From contig NZ_CP123228.1 of the NCBI RefSeq assembly GCF_029855045.1, positions 3,968,001-4,032,000 of the forward strand: a stretch of 64,000 nt of DNA, in the 5' to 3' direction. The notes under the pieces were generated by a model. It saw only the letters and a list, made by a program, of their open reading frames with translations. It was not told the origin of the DNA and searched no databases. The DNA is from Piscinibacter sp. XHJ-5. GTDB taxonomy: Bacteria; Pseudomonadota; Gammaproteobacteria; Burkholderiales; Burkholderiaceae_C. Made by a program: the position numbers and the translations under genes. How positions within the stretch are numbered: the stretch's first letter is position 1; the number at the start of each line of letters is the position of its first letter. Below, piece after piece: positions 41,954-52,222 of this stretch.

Positions 41954-42580
41954 ATGTTCACCGGCATCATCACCGGCCTCGGCCGCATCACCCGGGTCGA
42001 AGACCTGGGCCCCGACGCTTCGCACGGCAAGCGCCTCGTCATCGAAGTTCCCGAGGGCTACCTTGCCGACGTGCAGCTCGGCGACAGCATCGCGCTCAAC
42101 GGCGCCTGCATGACCGTCACCTCGTTCGACCCAGACGCCCGCCGCTTCACGATCGACGTCTCGGCCGAGAGCCTGGCATGCACCGCAGGGCTGGACCAGC
42201 CCGGCGCCGTCAACCTCGAAAAGGCGCTGCGCGCGCACGACCGGCTGGGGGGCCACATCGTCAGCGGCCACGTCGACGGCATCGGCGAGGTCACGCACTT
42301 CGCGCAGGTCGGCGAATCGTGGGAGCTGCGCATCGTCGCGCCGGCGTCGCTGGCGCAGTACCTCGCCTACAAGGGGTCGATCACCGTCAACGGCGTGAGC
42401 CTCACCGTCAACCGCGTCGACGACCGCCGCGAGCCGGCGGGCTGCGAGTTCAGCATCAACCTGATTCCGCACACGATCGCCAACACCACCCTCGGCGCGC
42501 TGCAGGCGGGATCCAGGGTCAACCTGGAGATCGACCTGATCGCGCGCTACGTGGCGCGGATGCTCGGCAAGTCGGATTGA
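41954..42580 (+). CDS. ribE: Riboflavin synthase alpha subunit
   Basis: 208 aa, full length. MFTGIITGLGRITRVED is the standard start, and two lumazine-binding repeats follow (about 1-97 and 98-208), with LNGACMTV and VNGVSLTVN as their matching motifs. GGHIVSGHVDG is conserved. It dismutates 6,7-dimethyl-8-ribityllumazine into riboflavin. Also named RibC in some species. Its 3' end overlaps the convergent nnrD by 34 bp. Confidence 0.96.
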   Translation: MFTGIITGLGRITRVEDLGPDASHGKRLVIEVPEGYLADVQLGDSIALNGACMTVTSFDPDARRFTIDVSAESLACTAGLDQPGAVNLEKALRAHDRLGGHIVSGHVDGIGEVTHFAQVGESWELRIVAPASLAQYLAYKGSITVNGVSLTVNRVDDRREPAGCEFSINLIPHTIANTTLGALQAGSRVNLEIDLIARYVARMLGKSD

Positions 42581-43461
42581 CCCGGGCCCTGGGTCAACCC
42601 CCGCATCACCGCCGGCACTTCCCCGGGCAGCTCGCGCGCCAGGTACCCCAGCATTCCGATCCGGGTGGCCAGCGCGTCGCCGGCGCGCGCGTGCAAGGCC
42701 ACGGCCCAGGCGGCCGCCTGCTCCAGCGGCGCACCGCGCGCCGCCAGCCCCACCACGAGGCCCGCCAGCACGTCGCCCGATCCTGAAGAGGCCAAGCCGA
42801 CGTTGCCGCCGCGATGCCGCCAAAGGCTTCCATCGGGACGTGCAATGACGGTGAGCGGCCCTTTCAGCGCCACGATGCAGTTCCAGCGCCGGGCTGCACG
42901 CGCGGCTGCCGACATGGGATCGGCGTCGATGTCCTCGCGCTTCTCGCCGGCCAGCTCGGCCAGCTCGCCGGCGTGCGGGGTCAGCAGCAGCGGCTGCTCC
43001 AGCGGTGGCAGCGACTCGATGGCGGACATCGCCTTCGCGTCCAGGATCACCGGCTTGCCGGGAAACACCGTCAGCACCGCGTGCACGAATTCCCGGCCGG
43101 CGCGTCCGTCCAGCCAACCGGGGCCCAGCAGGAGCGCATCGATCTGCTCGACCAGGCCGTGCAGCGGCTCCACGCCGCCGGGCAACAGGCCGCCCTCGCC
43201 GTCTTCGGCCAGCGCCACCACGCGCGATTCCGGCATCTCGATGCCGATGCGCGGCGCGATGGATGCGCCGGTCGCGATCAGCAGCTTGCCGGCGCCCGCT
43301 CGCAATGCCGCCGTGCCGGCCAGCAGCGCCGCACCCGGCACCTGCGGGCTGCCGGCGACCACCAGCACGCGTCCGCGCTGGTTCTTGTCGTCGTCCGCTC
43401 GCGGCATCGGCAGCGGCCAGCGGTGCAGCCAGGCGTCGTCGATGTCATCGACCGCGCTCAT
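42547..43461 (-). CDS. nnrD: ADP-dependent NAD(P)H-hydrate dehydratase (NnrD)
   Basis: 304 aa. Ribokinase-like fold: RGRVLVVAGSPQVPGAALLAGTAALRAGAGKL, LLLTPHAGELAELAG and NVGLASSGSGDVLAGLVVGLAARG (the catalytic GSGDVL motif). It repairs hydrated NADH and NADPH together with an epimerase (NnrE). The NnrE domain seen fused in many bacteria is absent, so the epimerase must be elsewhere. Starts with a 4-bp overlap behind the phosphatase gene. Confidence 0.95.
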   Translation of the reverse strand: MSAVDDIDDAWLHRWPLPMPRADDDKNQRGRVLVVAGSPQVPGAALLAGTAALRAGAGKLLIATGASIAPRIGIEMPESRVVALAEDGEGGLLPGGVEPLHGLVEQIDALLLGPGWLDGRAGREFVHAVLTVFPGKPVILDAKAMSAIESLPPLEQPLLLTPHAGELAELAGEKREDIDADPMSAAARAARRWNCIVALKGPLTVIARPDGSLWRHRGGNVGLASSGSGDVLAGLVVGLAARGAPLEQAAAWAVALHARAGDALATRIGMLGYLARELPGEVPAVMRGLTQGPGQSDLPSIRAT

Positions 43462-44252
43462 GACTTGGGCGCGGCAGGAACGTCGGGCTCGACGGTGACC
43501 GGCTCGCCCGCCTCGACCAGCGGCGCAACGAAGTTCACCAGCCGCGGAACCAGCTTGCCGTGCCTGCCCCGCGCCGGATCGAACTCGTACGAGGTGACGC
43601 CGCAATTCGGCACGTCGGCGGTGCGGTCGATGTCGAGGATCTCCGACTCGCTGAGACGCTCGATCAGGTAGCGAAGGCAGTTCACGGTGACCTGGTGCGC
43701 CACCACCAGCACCCGTTCGCGCCGGTACTCGCGGGTGACCATCTCGATGATGCTGCGCAGGCGCAGGATCACGTCGCACCAGCTCTCGCCGCCCGGCGGA
43801 CGAAAATAAAACTTGCCGACGTGCAGGCGCTGCTCGGCAAGCTCAGGGTACTTCTGGCGGATGCCGAATGCCGTCAGCCGGTCGAGAATGCCGAACTCCT
43901 TCTCGCGCAGCCGCTCATCGCAGACGAAGCTCACGTCGTCCTCGTCGATGCCGGCCGCCTCGAGCAGCCGGTGCGCCGTCGACAGCGCACGCTGGTACGG
44001 CGAGCACAGCACGATGCCGGGCCGCTCGGCCGGCGGCAGGCGGCCGAACCAGCAACCGATCGCCTGCGCCTGGCGCTCGCCCAGCGGCGACAGCGGCGTG
44101 TCCATGTCGCGGGTGGCAATGTCGATCAGCGGATGGCCCGCCGCCTCGGCCCGGTCCCGTGCGAGATTGCCGGCGCTCTGGCCGTGGCGCACGATCCACA
44201 GCGTCTGCGGCCACTTCTGGTCGCGCGGGTCCGGCAGGGCAGGCGTCGTCAT
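43458..44252 (-). CDS. Histidine phosphatase superfamily protein
   Basis: 264 aa from MTTPALPDPRDQKWPQTLWI. The catalytic RHG motif is in WIVRHGQSAGNLA, the second His is in VLVVAHQVTVN, and LCSPYQRALSTAHRLL is the usual proton-donor side. The phosphoglycerate-mutase-like fold is clear; substrate is not. It lies opposite to the rib genes, with a 4-bp overlap to nnrD. A role in riboflavin-intermediate dephosphorylation is possible only by location. Confidence 0.9.
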   Translation of the reverse strand: MTTPALPDPRDQKWPQTLWIVRHGQSAGNLARDRAEAAGHPLIDIATRDMDTPLSPLGERQAQAIGCWFGRLPPAERPGIVLCSPYQRALSTAHRLLEAAGIDEDDVSFVCDERLREKEFGILDRLTAFGIRQKYPELAEQRLHVGKFYFRPPGGESWCDVILRLRSIIEMVTREYRRERVLVVAHQVTVNCLRYLIERLSESEILDIDRTADVPNCGVTSYEFDPARGRHGKLVPRLVNFVAPLVEAGEPVTVEPDVPAAPKS

Positions 44253-44332
44253 GAATCCCGTCGAGGCAAGCCGCATTCCCGCCCTGTCCCGTCCGGCCCG
44301 GGCCGGCGGAACCCCGCGCCTACAATCCCGAG

Positions 44333-45433
44333 ATGGCAATTTCTCCTGTTCCCGAGCTCATCGCCGAGCTCGCCGCGGGCCGCATGGTGATCCTCGTGGA
44401 CGAGGAAGACCGCGAGAACGAAGGCGACCTGGTGCTCGCCGCCGACCACGTGTCGCCCGAGGCAATCAACTTCATGGCGAAGTACGGTCGCGGGCTCATC
44501 TGCCTCACGCTGACGCGGGAGCGGTGCGAGCGCCTGCAGCTGCCGCCCATGGCGACACGCAACGGCACGCGGCACGGCACCGCCTTCACGGTATCGATCG
44601 AAGCCGCCACCGGCGTGACCACCGGCATCTCGGCCGCCGACCGCGCCCGCACCGTGCAGGCCGCCGTCGCCAAGGAGGCGAAGGCCAGCGACCTCGTCCA
44701 GCCGGGCCACATCTTCCCACTGCTGGCGCAGGACGGCGGCGTGCTGATGCGCGCCGGCCATACCGAAGCCGGCTGCGACCTCTCCTCGATGGCCGGGCTC
44801 ACGCCGGCAGCCGTCATCTGCGAGATCATGAAGGACGACGGCACCATGGCCCGCCTGCCCGATCTCGAGGTGTTTGCCCGGGAGCACGGCTTGAAGATCG
44901 GGACCATCGCCGACCTCATCGAGTACCGCAGCCGCAACGAGACGCTGATCGAGCGCGTGTCGCGCCGCAAGCTGCTCACCGCGCAGGGCGAGTTCGACTG
45001 CAGTGCCTTCCGCGACCGCACCGGCGGACTGCACCTGGCCCTCACGCGCGGCCACTGGACACAGAGCGACGAGGTGCTGGTGCGCGTGCACGAGCCGCTG
45101 TCGGTGATGGACCTGCTCGATGCCGGCAACTGTGGCCACTCGTGGCCGCTGCCCAAGGCGCTGGGGGCGCTGCAGGCGGCCGAGCGCGGCGCGGCGGTGC
45201 TGCTCAACTGCGGCGAGGACGTGCGCTCGATGCTGCACCAGGTGCTGCCGCATGACGAGCGGGCGGAGCGCCAGCGTGGCCAGATGGACCTTCGCACCTA
45301 TGGCATCGGCGCGCAGATCCTGCGCGAGCTGGGCATCACGCGGATGCAGCTGCTGGGCAGCCCGCGGCGCATGCCCAGCATGGCCGGCTACGGACTCGAG
45401 GTCACCGGCTTCGTCGCGCCTCCCCAGGACTGA
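44333..45433 (+). CDS. ribB: 3,4-dihydroxy-2-butanone-4-phosphate synthase with degenerate GTP cyclohydrolase II domain
   Basis: 366 aa. Residues about 1-205 are an intact DHBP synthase: [48 protein letters not shown]. The rest resembles GTP cyclohydrolase II, but the zinc-binding C-x10-C-x-C (normally near SLRCDC) is missing: the region reads [20 protein letters not shown]. Such RibBX hybrids are known to lack cyclohydrolase activity. A separate ribA is therefore expected elsewhere. 12 bp upstream of ribH. Confidence 0.93.
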   Translation: MAISPVPELIAELAAGRMVILVDEEDRENEGDLVLAADHVSPEAINFMAKYGRGLICLTLTRERCERLQLPPMATRNGTRHGTAFTVSIEAATGVTTGISAADRARTVQAAVAKEAKASDLVQPGHIFPLLAQDGGVLMRAGHTEAGCDLSSMAGLTPAAVICEIMKDDGTMARLPDLEVFAREHGLKIGTIADLIEYRSRNETLIERVSRRKLLTAQGEFDCSAFRDRTGGLHLALTRGHWTQSDEVLVRVHEPLSVMDLLDAGNCGHSWPLPKALGALQAAERGAAVLLNCGEDVRSMLHQVLPHDERAERQRGQMDLRTYGIGAQILRELGITRMQLLGSPRRMPSMAGYGLEVTGFVAPPQD

Positions 45434-45445
45434 GAGAACACGAAC

Positions 45446-45910
45446 ATGCAAGACGCCGACCGTGGCCCCGAAACCGAGATCGATGGACGCGACCTGCGCA
45501 TCGGCATCGTGCAGGCGCGCTTCAATGCCGCCATCACGAGCAAGCTCGCACAGGTCTGCATCGCCGAGCTCCGCGAGCTGGGCGTGTCCACCAAGTACAT
45601 CCGCCATGTCACCGTGCCCGGCGCGCTCGAGGTGCCGGTCGCCCTGATGACCATGGCCGACAGCGAGGACTACGACGCGCTGATCGCGCTCGGCTGCATC
45701 ATCCGCGGCGAGACGTATCACTTCGAGCTGGTCGCCAACGAAAGCGGCGCCGGCATCACGCGCGTCTCGCTCGACCACCAGATCCCGGTGGCCAATGCGA
45801 TCCTCACGGTCGAGAACGAGGCGCAGGCCTGGGCCCGAGTCGACGAGAAAGGCCGCGACGCCGCGCGGGTGGCGGTCGAGATGGCCAATCTGATGGAAGA
45901 CCTGACGTGA
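45446..45910 (+). CDS. ribH: 6,7-dimethyl-8-ribityllumazine synthase
   Basis: 154 aa. [60 protein letters not shown] and [18 protein letters not shown] are standard. It condenses the DHBP product with the ribitylaminopyrimidine and usually forms an icosahedral shell. Overlaps nusB by a GTGA. Confidence 0.97.
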   Translation: MQDADRGPETEIDGRDLRIGIVQARFNAAITSKLAQVCIAELRELGVSTKYIRHVTVPGALEVPVALMTMADSEDYDALIALGCIIRGETYHFELVANESGAGITRVSLDHQIPVANAILTVENEAQAWARVDEKGRDAARVAVEMANLMEDLT

Positions 45911-46389
45911 CCGGATCCGAGAAGAAGCCCGCAGCCCGGCGCGTGGCGCCCAAGTCCACGCGCCGCCGTGCCCGCGAGCTGGCGCTGCAGGGCCTGTACG
46001 AATGGCTGATCTCCGGCTCCGACGCCGGCGTCATCGAAGCCCACATGCGCGAGCAGGAAGGCTTCGACAAGAGCGACAGCGCGCATTTCGATGCCCTGCT
46101 GCACGGCTGCATCGCCGAGGCCGCCGATCTCGATGCGGTGCTGGCGCGCCACGTCGACCGCAAGACCACCGAGCTGTCGCCCATCGAGCACGGCGTGCTG
46201 ATGATCGGCGCATACGAACTCAAGCACTGCATCGACGTGCCATACAAGGTCGCGATCAACGAGGCGGTGGAGCTGGCCAAGAGCTTCGGCGGCACGGATG
46301 GGCACAAGTACGTCAACGGCGTGCTGGACAAGGCCGCCGCCGAGCTGCGCGCCGTCGAGGTCCAGGCGTCCCGGGCCGGCCGGCGATGA
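45907..46389 (+). CDS. nusB: Transcription antitermination factor NusB
   Basis: 160 aa from a [52 protein letters not shown] and [30 protein letters not shown] are characteristic NusB. With NusE it binds boxA RNA and promotes rRNA antitermination. Downstream of ribH as in most Proteobacteria. Coupled at both ends by 4-bp overlaps. Confidence 0.97.
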   Translation: MTGSEKKPAARRVAPKSTRRRARELALQGLYEWLISGSDAGVIEAHMREQEGFDKSDSAHFDALLHGCIAEAADLDAVLARHVDRKTTELSPIEHGVLMIGAYELKHCIDVPYKVAINEAVELAKSFGGTDGHKYVNGVLDKAAAELRAVEVQASRAGRR

Positions 46390-47555
46390 GGCTGGCTTCG
46401 CGGCTCGATCACATCGAGCCCTTCTACGTGATGGAGTGCGCCAAGGCGGCCACCGAGCTCGCGCTCAGTTCCGCCTGCGCCGACTCGCCGATGGTGTTCC
46501 TCAACATCGGCGAGCCCGACTTCACCGCGCCGCCGGCCGTGAAGCAGGCTGCCGAGCAGGCGCTGCGCGCCGGGCGCACGCAGTACACCGACGCGACCGG
46601 CCTGGTGGCGCTGCGCGAGCGCATCAGCGCCTGGTATGGCGAACGCTTCGGGCTCGACATCGCGCCGCAGCGCATCGTCGTCACCGCCGGTGCCTCGGCG
46701 GCACTGCAGCTCGCCTGCCTGGCGCTGGTCAACCGCGACGACGAGGTGCTGCTGCCCGATCCGAGCTACCCGTGCAATCGCCACTTCGTCGCGGCCGCCG
46801 AAGGCCGTGCGGTGCTGCTGCCGGCGTCGCCCGAGGAGCGATTCCAGCTCAGCGCCGCGGGCGTCGAGGCCGCATGGACCGAGCGCACGCGCGGCGTGCT
46901 GCTGGCATCGCCGTCCAACCCGACGGGAACCTCCATCGACCCCGACGAGATGCGCCGCATCGTTTCCGCGGTGCGCGCACGCGGCGGCTTCACCCTCGTC
47001 GACGAGATCTACCTCGGCCTGAGCTACGACGAGCGTTTCGGCCACAGCGCGCTGATGCACGGCGACGACGTGATCTCGATCAACAGCTTCTCCAAGTACT
47101 TCAGCATGACCGGCTGGCGGCTCGGCTGGCTGGTCGTGCCGCCGCAGCTGGTCTCGCCGATCGAGCGCCTGGCGCAGAACCTCTACATCTGCCCCTCCAC
47201 GGTGGCGCAGCATGCGGCGATCGCGTGCTTCGAGCCCGAGGCCATCGCCGAATACGAGCGCCGCCGCAACGAATTCCATGCGCGTCGCGACTTCCTCGTG
47301 CCGGCTCTCGATGCCCTCGGCCTCACCGTGCCGGTGATGCCCGACGGCGCGTTCTACGCATGGGCCGACTGCTCGCGCCACTCGGACGACAGCTGGGCCT
47401 TCTGCTTCGACCTCATGCGGCGCGCTCACGTGGCCATCACGCCCGGCCGCGACTTCGGCCGGCACGGCGCGCACCGCTACGTGCGCCTGTCCTATGCGAG
47501 CTCGATGAGTCAACTGGAGCTGGCTGTGGAGCGCCTGCAACGCGCGCTGTCGTAA
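46386..47555 (+). CDS. PLP-dependent aminotransferase, class I/II
   Basis: 389 aa. The PLP lysine is in [55 protein letters not shown] and [15 protein letters not shown] are conserved in the fold-type I aspartate/alanine-type aminotransferases. Substrate cannot be fixed. It overlaps nusB by ATGA, so it belongs to the same operon. Confidence 0.93.
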   Translation: MRLASRLDHIEPFYVMECAKAATELALSSACADSPMVFLNIGEPDFTAPPAVKQAAEQALRAGRTQYTDATGLVALRERISAWYGERFGLDIAPQRIVVTAGASAALQLACLALVNRDDEVLLPDPSYPCNRHFVAAAEGRAVLLPASPEERFQLSAAGVEAAWTERTRGVLLASPSNPTGTSIDPDEMRRIVSAVRARGGFTLVDEIYLGLSYDERFGHSALMHGDDVISINSFSKYFSMTGWRLGWLVVPPQLVSPIERLAQNLYICPSTVAQHAAIACFEPEAIAEYERRRNEFHARRDFLVPALDALGLTVPVMPDGAFYAWADCSRHSDDSWAFCFDLMRRAHVAITPGRDFGRHGAHRYVRLSYASSMSQLELAVERLQRALS

Positions 47556-47681
47556 GGACGCCAAATCCTCACTGACCGTCCGGGCTGAATCGTGAAAACG
47601 TGTTACTAAGGCCACCAAGCGCTGGCTTTTTCACGCTTGCCCTCCGGAGGGCTCGTCTAAGCTGCCGGAGTGTCAATCCCG

Positions 47682-49315
<1,634 letters not shown>

Positions 49316-49319
<4 letters not shown>

Positions 49320-49705
49320 AAGCACTCTTCGTTGCCGCCGCGCTCGGCGCCGCCGTCCTGTTGGCCGGATGCGCCCAGCCGCCGCGCTCGGCACCCGGCC
49401 TGATGGACGTCGCCGAGCGGCCGGCCGAGAAAGCGCTGCTCGCGGGCATGCGGGCGTACGACGACGCGCAGTACGTCGAGGCCGAGAAGCAGCTCAAGTC
49501 GGCGCTGCAGGCCGGCCTCAGCTCGGCCAAGGACCGGGCAGCGGCTCAGAAGTACCTCGCGTTCATCTACTGCACCAGCAACCGCACGTCCAACTGCGAG
49601 GCCGCCTTCCGCGCCGCTCGCCAGGCGGATCCGGCATTCGCACTGAACAAGTCGGAAAGCGGCCATCCGCTGTGGGGGCCGGTGTACCGCCGCGTCGTGC
49701 CTTGA
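49316..49705 (+). CDS. tssQ: TssQ-like lipoprotein
   Basis: 129 aa. Signal peptide MKALFVAAALGAAVLLAGC with a lipobox (LAGC) and mature N-terminal Cys. Then a TPR-like region: AEKALLAGMRAYDDAQYVEAEKQLKSAL, AAAQKYLAFIYCTSNRTSNCEAAF. This pattern is annotated as T6SS-associated TssQ in Burkholderiales. No other T6SS gene is in the window; the partner here is the kinase, with a 4-bp overlap. Confidence 0.75.
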
Positions 49706-49742
49706 ACGGCCGCCCCGGCCGCGTCCGGGATAATGTCGGGCG

Positions 49743-50144
49743 ATGTCCGAGCCCGACTTCCTCCACGCCCTGCGGGTCTACTGGGAAGACACCGACGCCG
49801 GAGGCGTCGTGTTCTACGCCAACTACCTGAAGTACTTCGAACGCGCCCGCACCGAGTGGCTGCGAGCCAAGGGCTTCGGCCAGCAGCGCCTGCGAAACGA
49901 CACCGGCGCGATCTTCGTCGTGACGGATACTTCGGTGAGTTACCTCGAACCGGCGCGCCTGGATGACCAGCTGCAGATCAGCGTGCGCATCGCCGAGACC
50001 GGTGGCGCGTCGCTGACATTCCGGCAGGAGGCGCGGCGCGCGGACGAACTTCTCGCGGTCGGCACGATTCGCATCGGCTGCGTCGATGCCGGAACCTTCA
50101 AGCCACGCCGCATTCCCAACGAACTGCTTGCCTTGCTCCGATGA
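49743..50144 (+). CDS. ybgC: Tol-Pal-associated acyl-CoA thioesterase YbgC
   Basis: 133 aa hotdog-fold protein. RVYWEDTDAGGVVFYANYLKYFERARTEWLR is the YbgC catalytic region (D-x-D-AG-V-Y-H-like, with N for H). It is thought to hydrolyse short acyl-CoAs. First gene of the tol operon; overlaps tolQ by ATGA. Confidence 0.94.
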   Translation: MSEPDFLHALRVYWEDTDAGGVVFYANYLKYFERARTEWLRAKGFGQQRLRNDTGAIFVVTDTSVSYLEPARLDDQLQISVRIAETGGASLTFRQEARRADELLAVGTIRIGCVDAGTFKPRRIPNELLALLR

Positions 50145-50854
50145 ACCAGGACTTCTCCATCGTCACCCTCGTGCTGCACGCGAGCTTCGTCGTGCAGGTC
50201 GTCATGGCCGGGCTGCTGGTGACCTCGCTCGCAAGCTGGACGGTGATCTTCGGCAAGCTGTTCGGACTGCGCCGGGTGCGCAACGAGAACGAGGACTTCG
50301 AGCGCGAGTTCTGGGCCGGCAAGAACCTCACCGACCTCTACAACGACGCCGCCAAGCGCGCCGACACCGCGGCGCCGATGGAGCGCATCTTCGCCTCCGG
50401 CATGCGCGAGTTCCTGAAGCTGCGCGAACGCCGGCTCGCCGACGCAGGCGCTCTGCTCGACGGCGCGCGGCGCGCCATGCGAGCCAGCTTCCAGCGCGAG
50501 ATGGACGCGATCGAGTCGCACCTTTCCTTCCTCGCATCGGTCGGCTCGGTGTCGCCCTACGTCGGCCTGTTCGGCACGGTGTGGGGGATCATGCATGCGT
50601 TCATCGGCCTGTCGAACCTGCAGCAGGTGACGCTGGCCACGGTGGCGCCCGGCATCGCCGAGGCCCTGGTGGCGACCGCGATCGGCCTGTTCGCCGCGAT
50701 TCCGGCCGTCATCGCCTACAACCGCTTCGCCCGCGACATCGACCGCATCGCGATCCAGTCGGAGACCTTCATCGAGGAGTTCTCCAACATCCTGCACCGC
50801 AACGCCAGCCAGAGCCCGCTGCCGGCCGCCACCGGCACCACGGGCGCGCGCTGA
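50141..50854 (+). CDS. tolQ: Tol-Pal system protein TolQ
   Basis: 237 aa. N-terminal TM (about 12-35), and the MotA/ExbB/TolQ channel segment YVGLFGTVWGIMHAFIGLSNLQQVTLATVAPGIAEALVATAIGLFAAIPAVIAYN. With TolR it forms the proton-driven stator that energises TolA. 15 bp upstream of tolR. Confidence 0.97.
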   Translation: MNQDFSIVTLVLHASFVVQVVMAGLLVTSLASWTVIFGKLFGLRRVRNENEDFEREFWAGKNLTDLYNDAAKRADTAAPMERIFASGMREFLKLRERRLADAGALLDGARRAMRASFQREMDAIESHLSFLASVGSVSPYVGLFGTVWGIMHAFIGLSNLQQVTLATVAPGIAEALVATAIGLFAAIPAVIAYNRFARDIDRIAIQSETFIEEFSNILHRNASQSPLPAATGTTGAR

Positions 50855-50869
50855 CGCGAAAGGCCTGCC

Positions 50870-51295
50870 ATGCCCGCCGTCAGCCACCGCGGAAGCGGCC
50901 GCCGCCGCACCATGAACGAGATCAACATGGTGCCCTTCATCGACGTGATGCTGGTGCTGCTCATCATCTTCATGGTCACCGCACCGATGATCACCACCGG
51001 CCTCGTCGACCTGCCCAGCGTCGGCAAGAGCAAGCAGCGCCCCGACCACGTCATCGAGGTCGTCGTCGGCAGCGATGAATCCGTGCGCATGCGCCTCGAC
51101 GGCAAGGAGCCGCAGAGCGTGCCGCTGCGCAACATCGCCACCCGCGTGCGCGAGGCGCAGGGCGGCGATGCGAACACGCCGGTCGTCATCTCCGCCGACA
51201 AGGCGGTGAAGTACGAAGCCGTCGTCAAAGTGATGGACACGCTTCAGCGTGCCGGCGTGCAGCGCGTGGGCCTGTCGGTGAAGTCCGGCGCCTGA
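50870..51295 (+). CDS. tolR: Tol-Pal system protein TolR
   Basis: 141 aa. MNEINMVPFIDVMLVLLIIFMVTAPMIT carries the TM helix with the essential Asp (FIDVML). The periplasmic domain ends with VQRVGLSV. Stator partner of TolQ in the inner membrane. Confidence 0.97.
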   Translation: MPAVSHRGSGRRRTMNEINMVPFIDVMLVLLIIFMVTAPMITTGLVDLPSVGKSKQRPDHVIEVVVGSDESVRMRLDGKEPQSVPLRNIATRVREAQGGDANTPVVISADKAVKYEAVVKVMDTLQRAGVQRVGLSVKSGA

Positions 51296-51311
51296 GATGG
51301 ACCATCCCCGA

Positions 51312-51326
51312 AGCGCCTTAGGCGCT
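51312..51326. repeat. Palindrome in the tolR-tolA gap (possible REP-like element)
   Basis: AGCGCCT-T-AGGCGCT with 7-bp arms, followed by CCCCCTCGAGGCGGCGCCCCC, in the 108-bp tolR-tolA gap, the only sizeable gap inside this operon. It looks like an intergenic GC palindrome of repeated type. Copy number cannot be judged from one window. Confidence 0.5.
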
Positions 51327-51403
51327 CCCCCTCGAGGCGGCGCCCCCGACCGCCCGGCACCGCCGGTTGCGCGGCGGGTGCCTCGTGGCCATCGAGGCGA
51401 GGA

Positions 51404-52222
51404 ATGAACACCGCCGCAGTGCCGCGCGACGACCTCATGCCCCGCGAGCCCCGCGGCATGGGCCCGGGGCTGGTGCTCGCGCTATTGGTCCACGCCGTGC
51501 TGATCATCGCCATCGCCTTCAGCGTGGCCTGGCGCGCCAGCGAGCCCGAAGGGGTCGAGGCCGAGCTGTGGGCCTCGGTGCCGCAGATCGCCGCGCCGCC
51601 GGCGGTGACGCCGGAACCGCAGCCGGTGGTCAAGCCCGAACCGCCGCCGCCCCGGCCGGTTCCGAAGGAAGAGCCGCAGCCCGACGCGCAGATCGCCATC
51701 GAGAAGGCCAAGCGCGAGGACGAGCGCAAGAAGAAGGAAGAGGCTGACAAGCTGGCCGAGAAGCGCAAGCAGGAAGAGGCTGACAAGCTCGCCGAGAAGC
51801 GCAAGCAGGAGCAGGAAGACAAGCGCAAGAAGCAGCTCGAGGAGCAGAAGCTCGCCGCGCTGCGCGAGCAGAACCTGAAGCGCATGATGGGCCAGGCCGG
51901 GGCCACCGGCGATCCCACGTCGACCGGCAAGGCGGAACGCAGCGCCGGTCCGTCGGCCGGCTACGCGGGACGCATCAAGGCGCGCATCAAGCCGAACATC
52001 GTGTTCCCCGACGAGCCGGCCGGCAATCCGCTCGCGGAGGTCGAGCTGCGGCTGGCGCCCGACGGCACCATCGTCAGCCAGAAGCTGGTCACCTCCAGCG
52101 GCCTGAAGGAATGGGACGACGCGGTGCAGCGCGCGATCGAACGCACCCAGGTGCTGCCGCGCGACGTGGACGGCACGGTGCCGTCGCGCATGGTCATCGC
52201 CTTCCGGCCGCGCGATCTCTGA
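51404..52222 (+). CDS. tolA: Tol-Pal system protein TolA
   Basis: 272 aa. N-terminal TM anchor (about 22-45, LVLALLVHAVLIIAIAFSVAW), a Pro/Glu-rich part, a Lys/Glu-rich coiled coil (about 95-170) and a TonB-like C-terminal domain (about 185-272) with NPLAEVELRLAPDGTIV and WDDAVQRAIERTQVLP. It couples TolQR to the outer membrane. tolB and pal do not follow; the 3' end overlaps a convergent gene by 29 bp. Confidence 0.94.
   Translation: MNTAAVPRDDLMPREPRGMGPGLVLALLVHAVLIIAIAFSVAWRASEPEGVEAELWASVPQIAAPPAVTPEPQPVVKPEPPPPRPVPKEEPQPDAQIAIEKAKREDERKKKEEADKLAEKRKQEEADKLAEKRKQEQEDKRKKQLEEQKLAALREQNLKRMMGQAGATGDPTSTGKAERSAGPSAGYAGRIKARIKPNIVFPDEPAGNPLAEVELRLAPDGTIVSQKLVTSSGLKEWDDAVQRAIERTQVLPRDVDGTVPSRMVIAFRPRDL
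51737..51808 (+). repeat. Two tandem 36-bp copies in the TolA coiled coil
   Basis: Two adjacent 36-bp copies encode EEADKLAEKRKQ twice and differ by a single base. A recent in-frame duplication lengthens the coiled coil. Confidence 0.9.

Noticed and set aside
44253..44332. Possible FMN riboswitch before ribBX
   Set aside because: The 80-bp space is too short and shows none of the conserved FMN element segments. None was seen before ribD either.
47639..47652. GCCCTCC-GGAGGGC palindrome read as a terminator for the aminotransferase operon
   Set aside because: It has no loop space and no T-tract. It is noted only as a symmetric site in the leader of the kinase gene.
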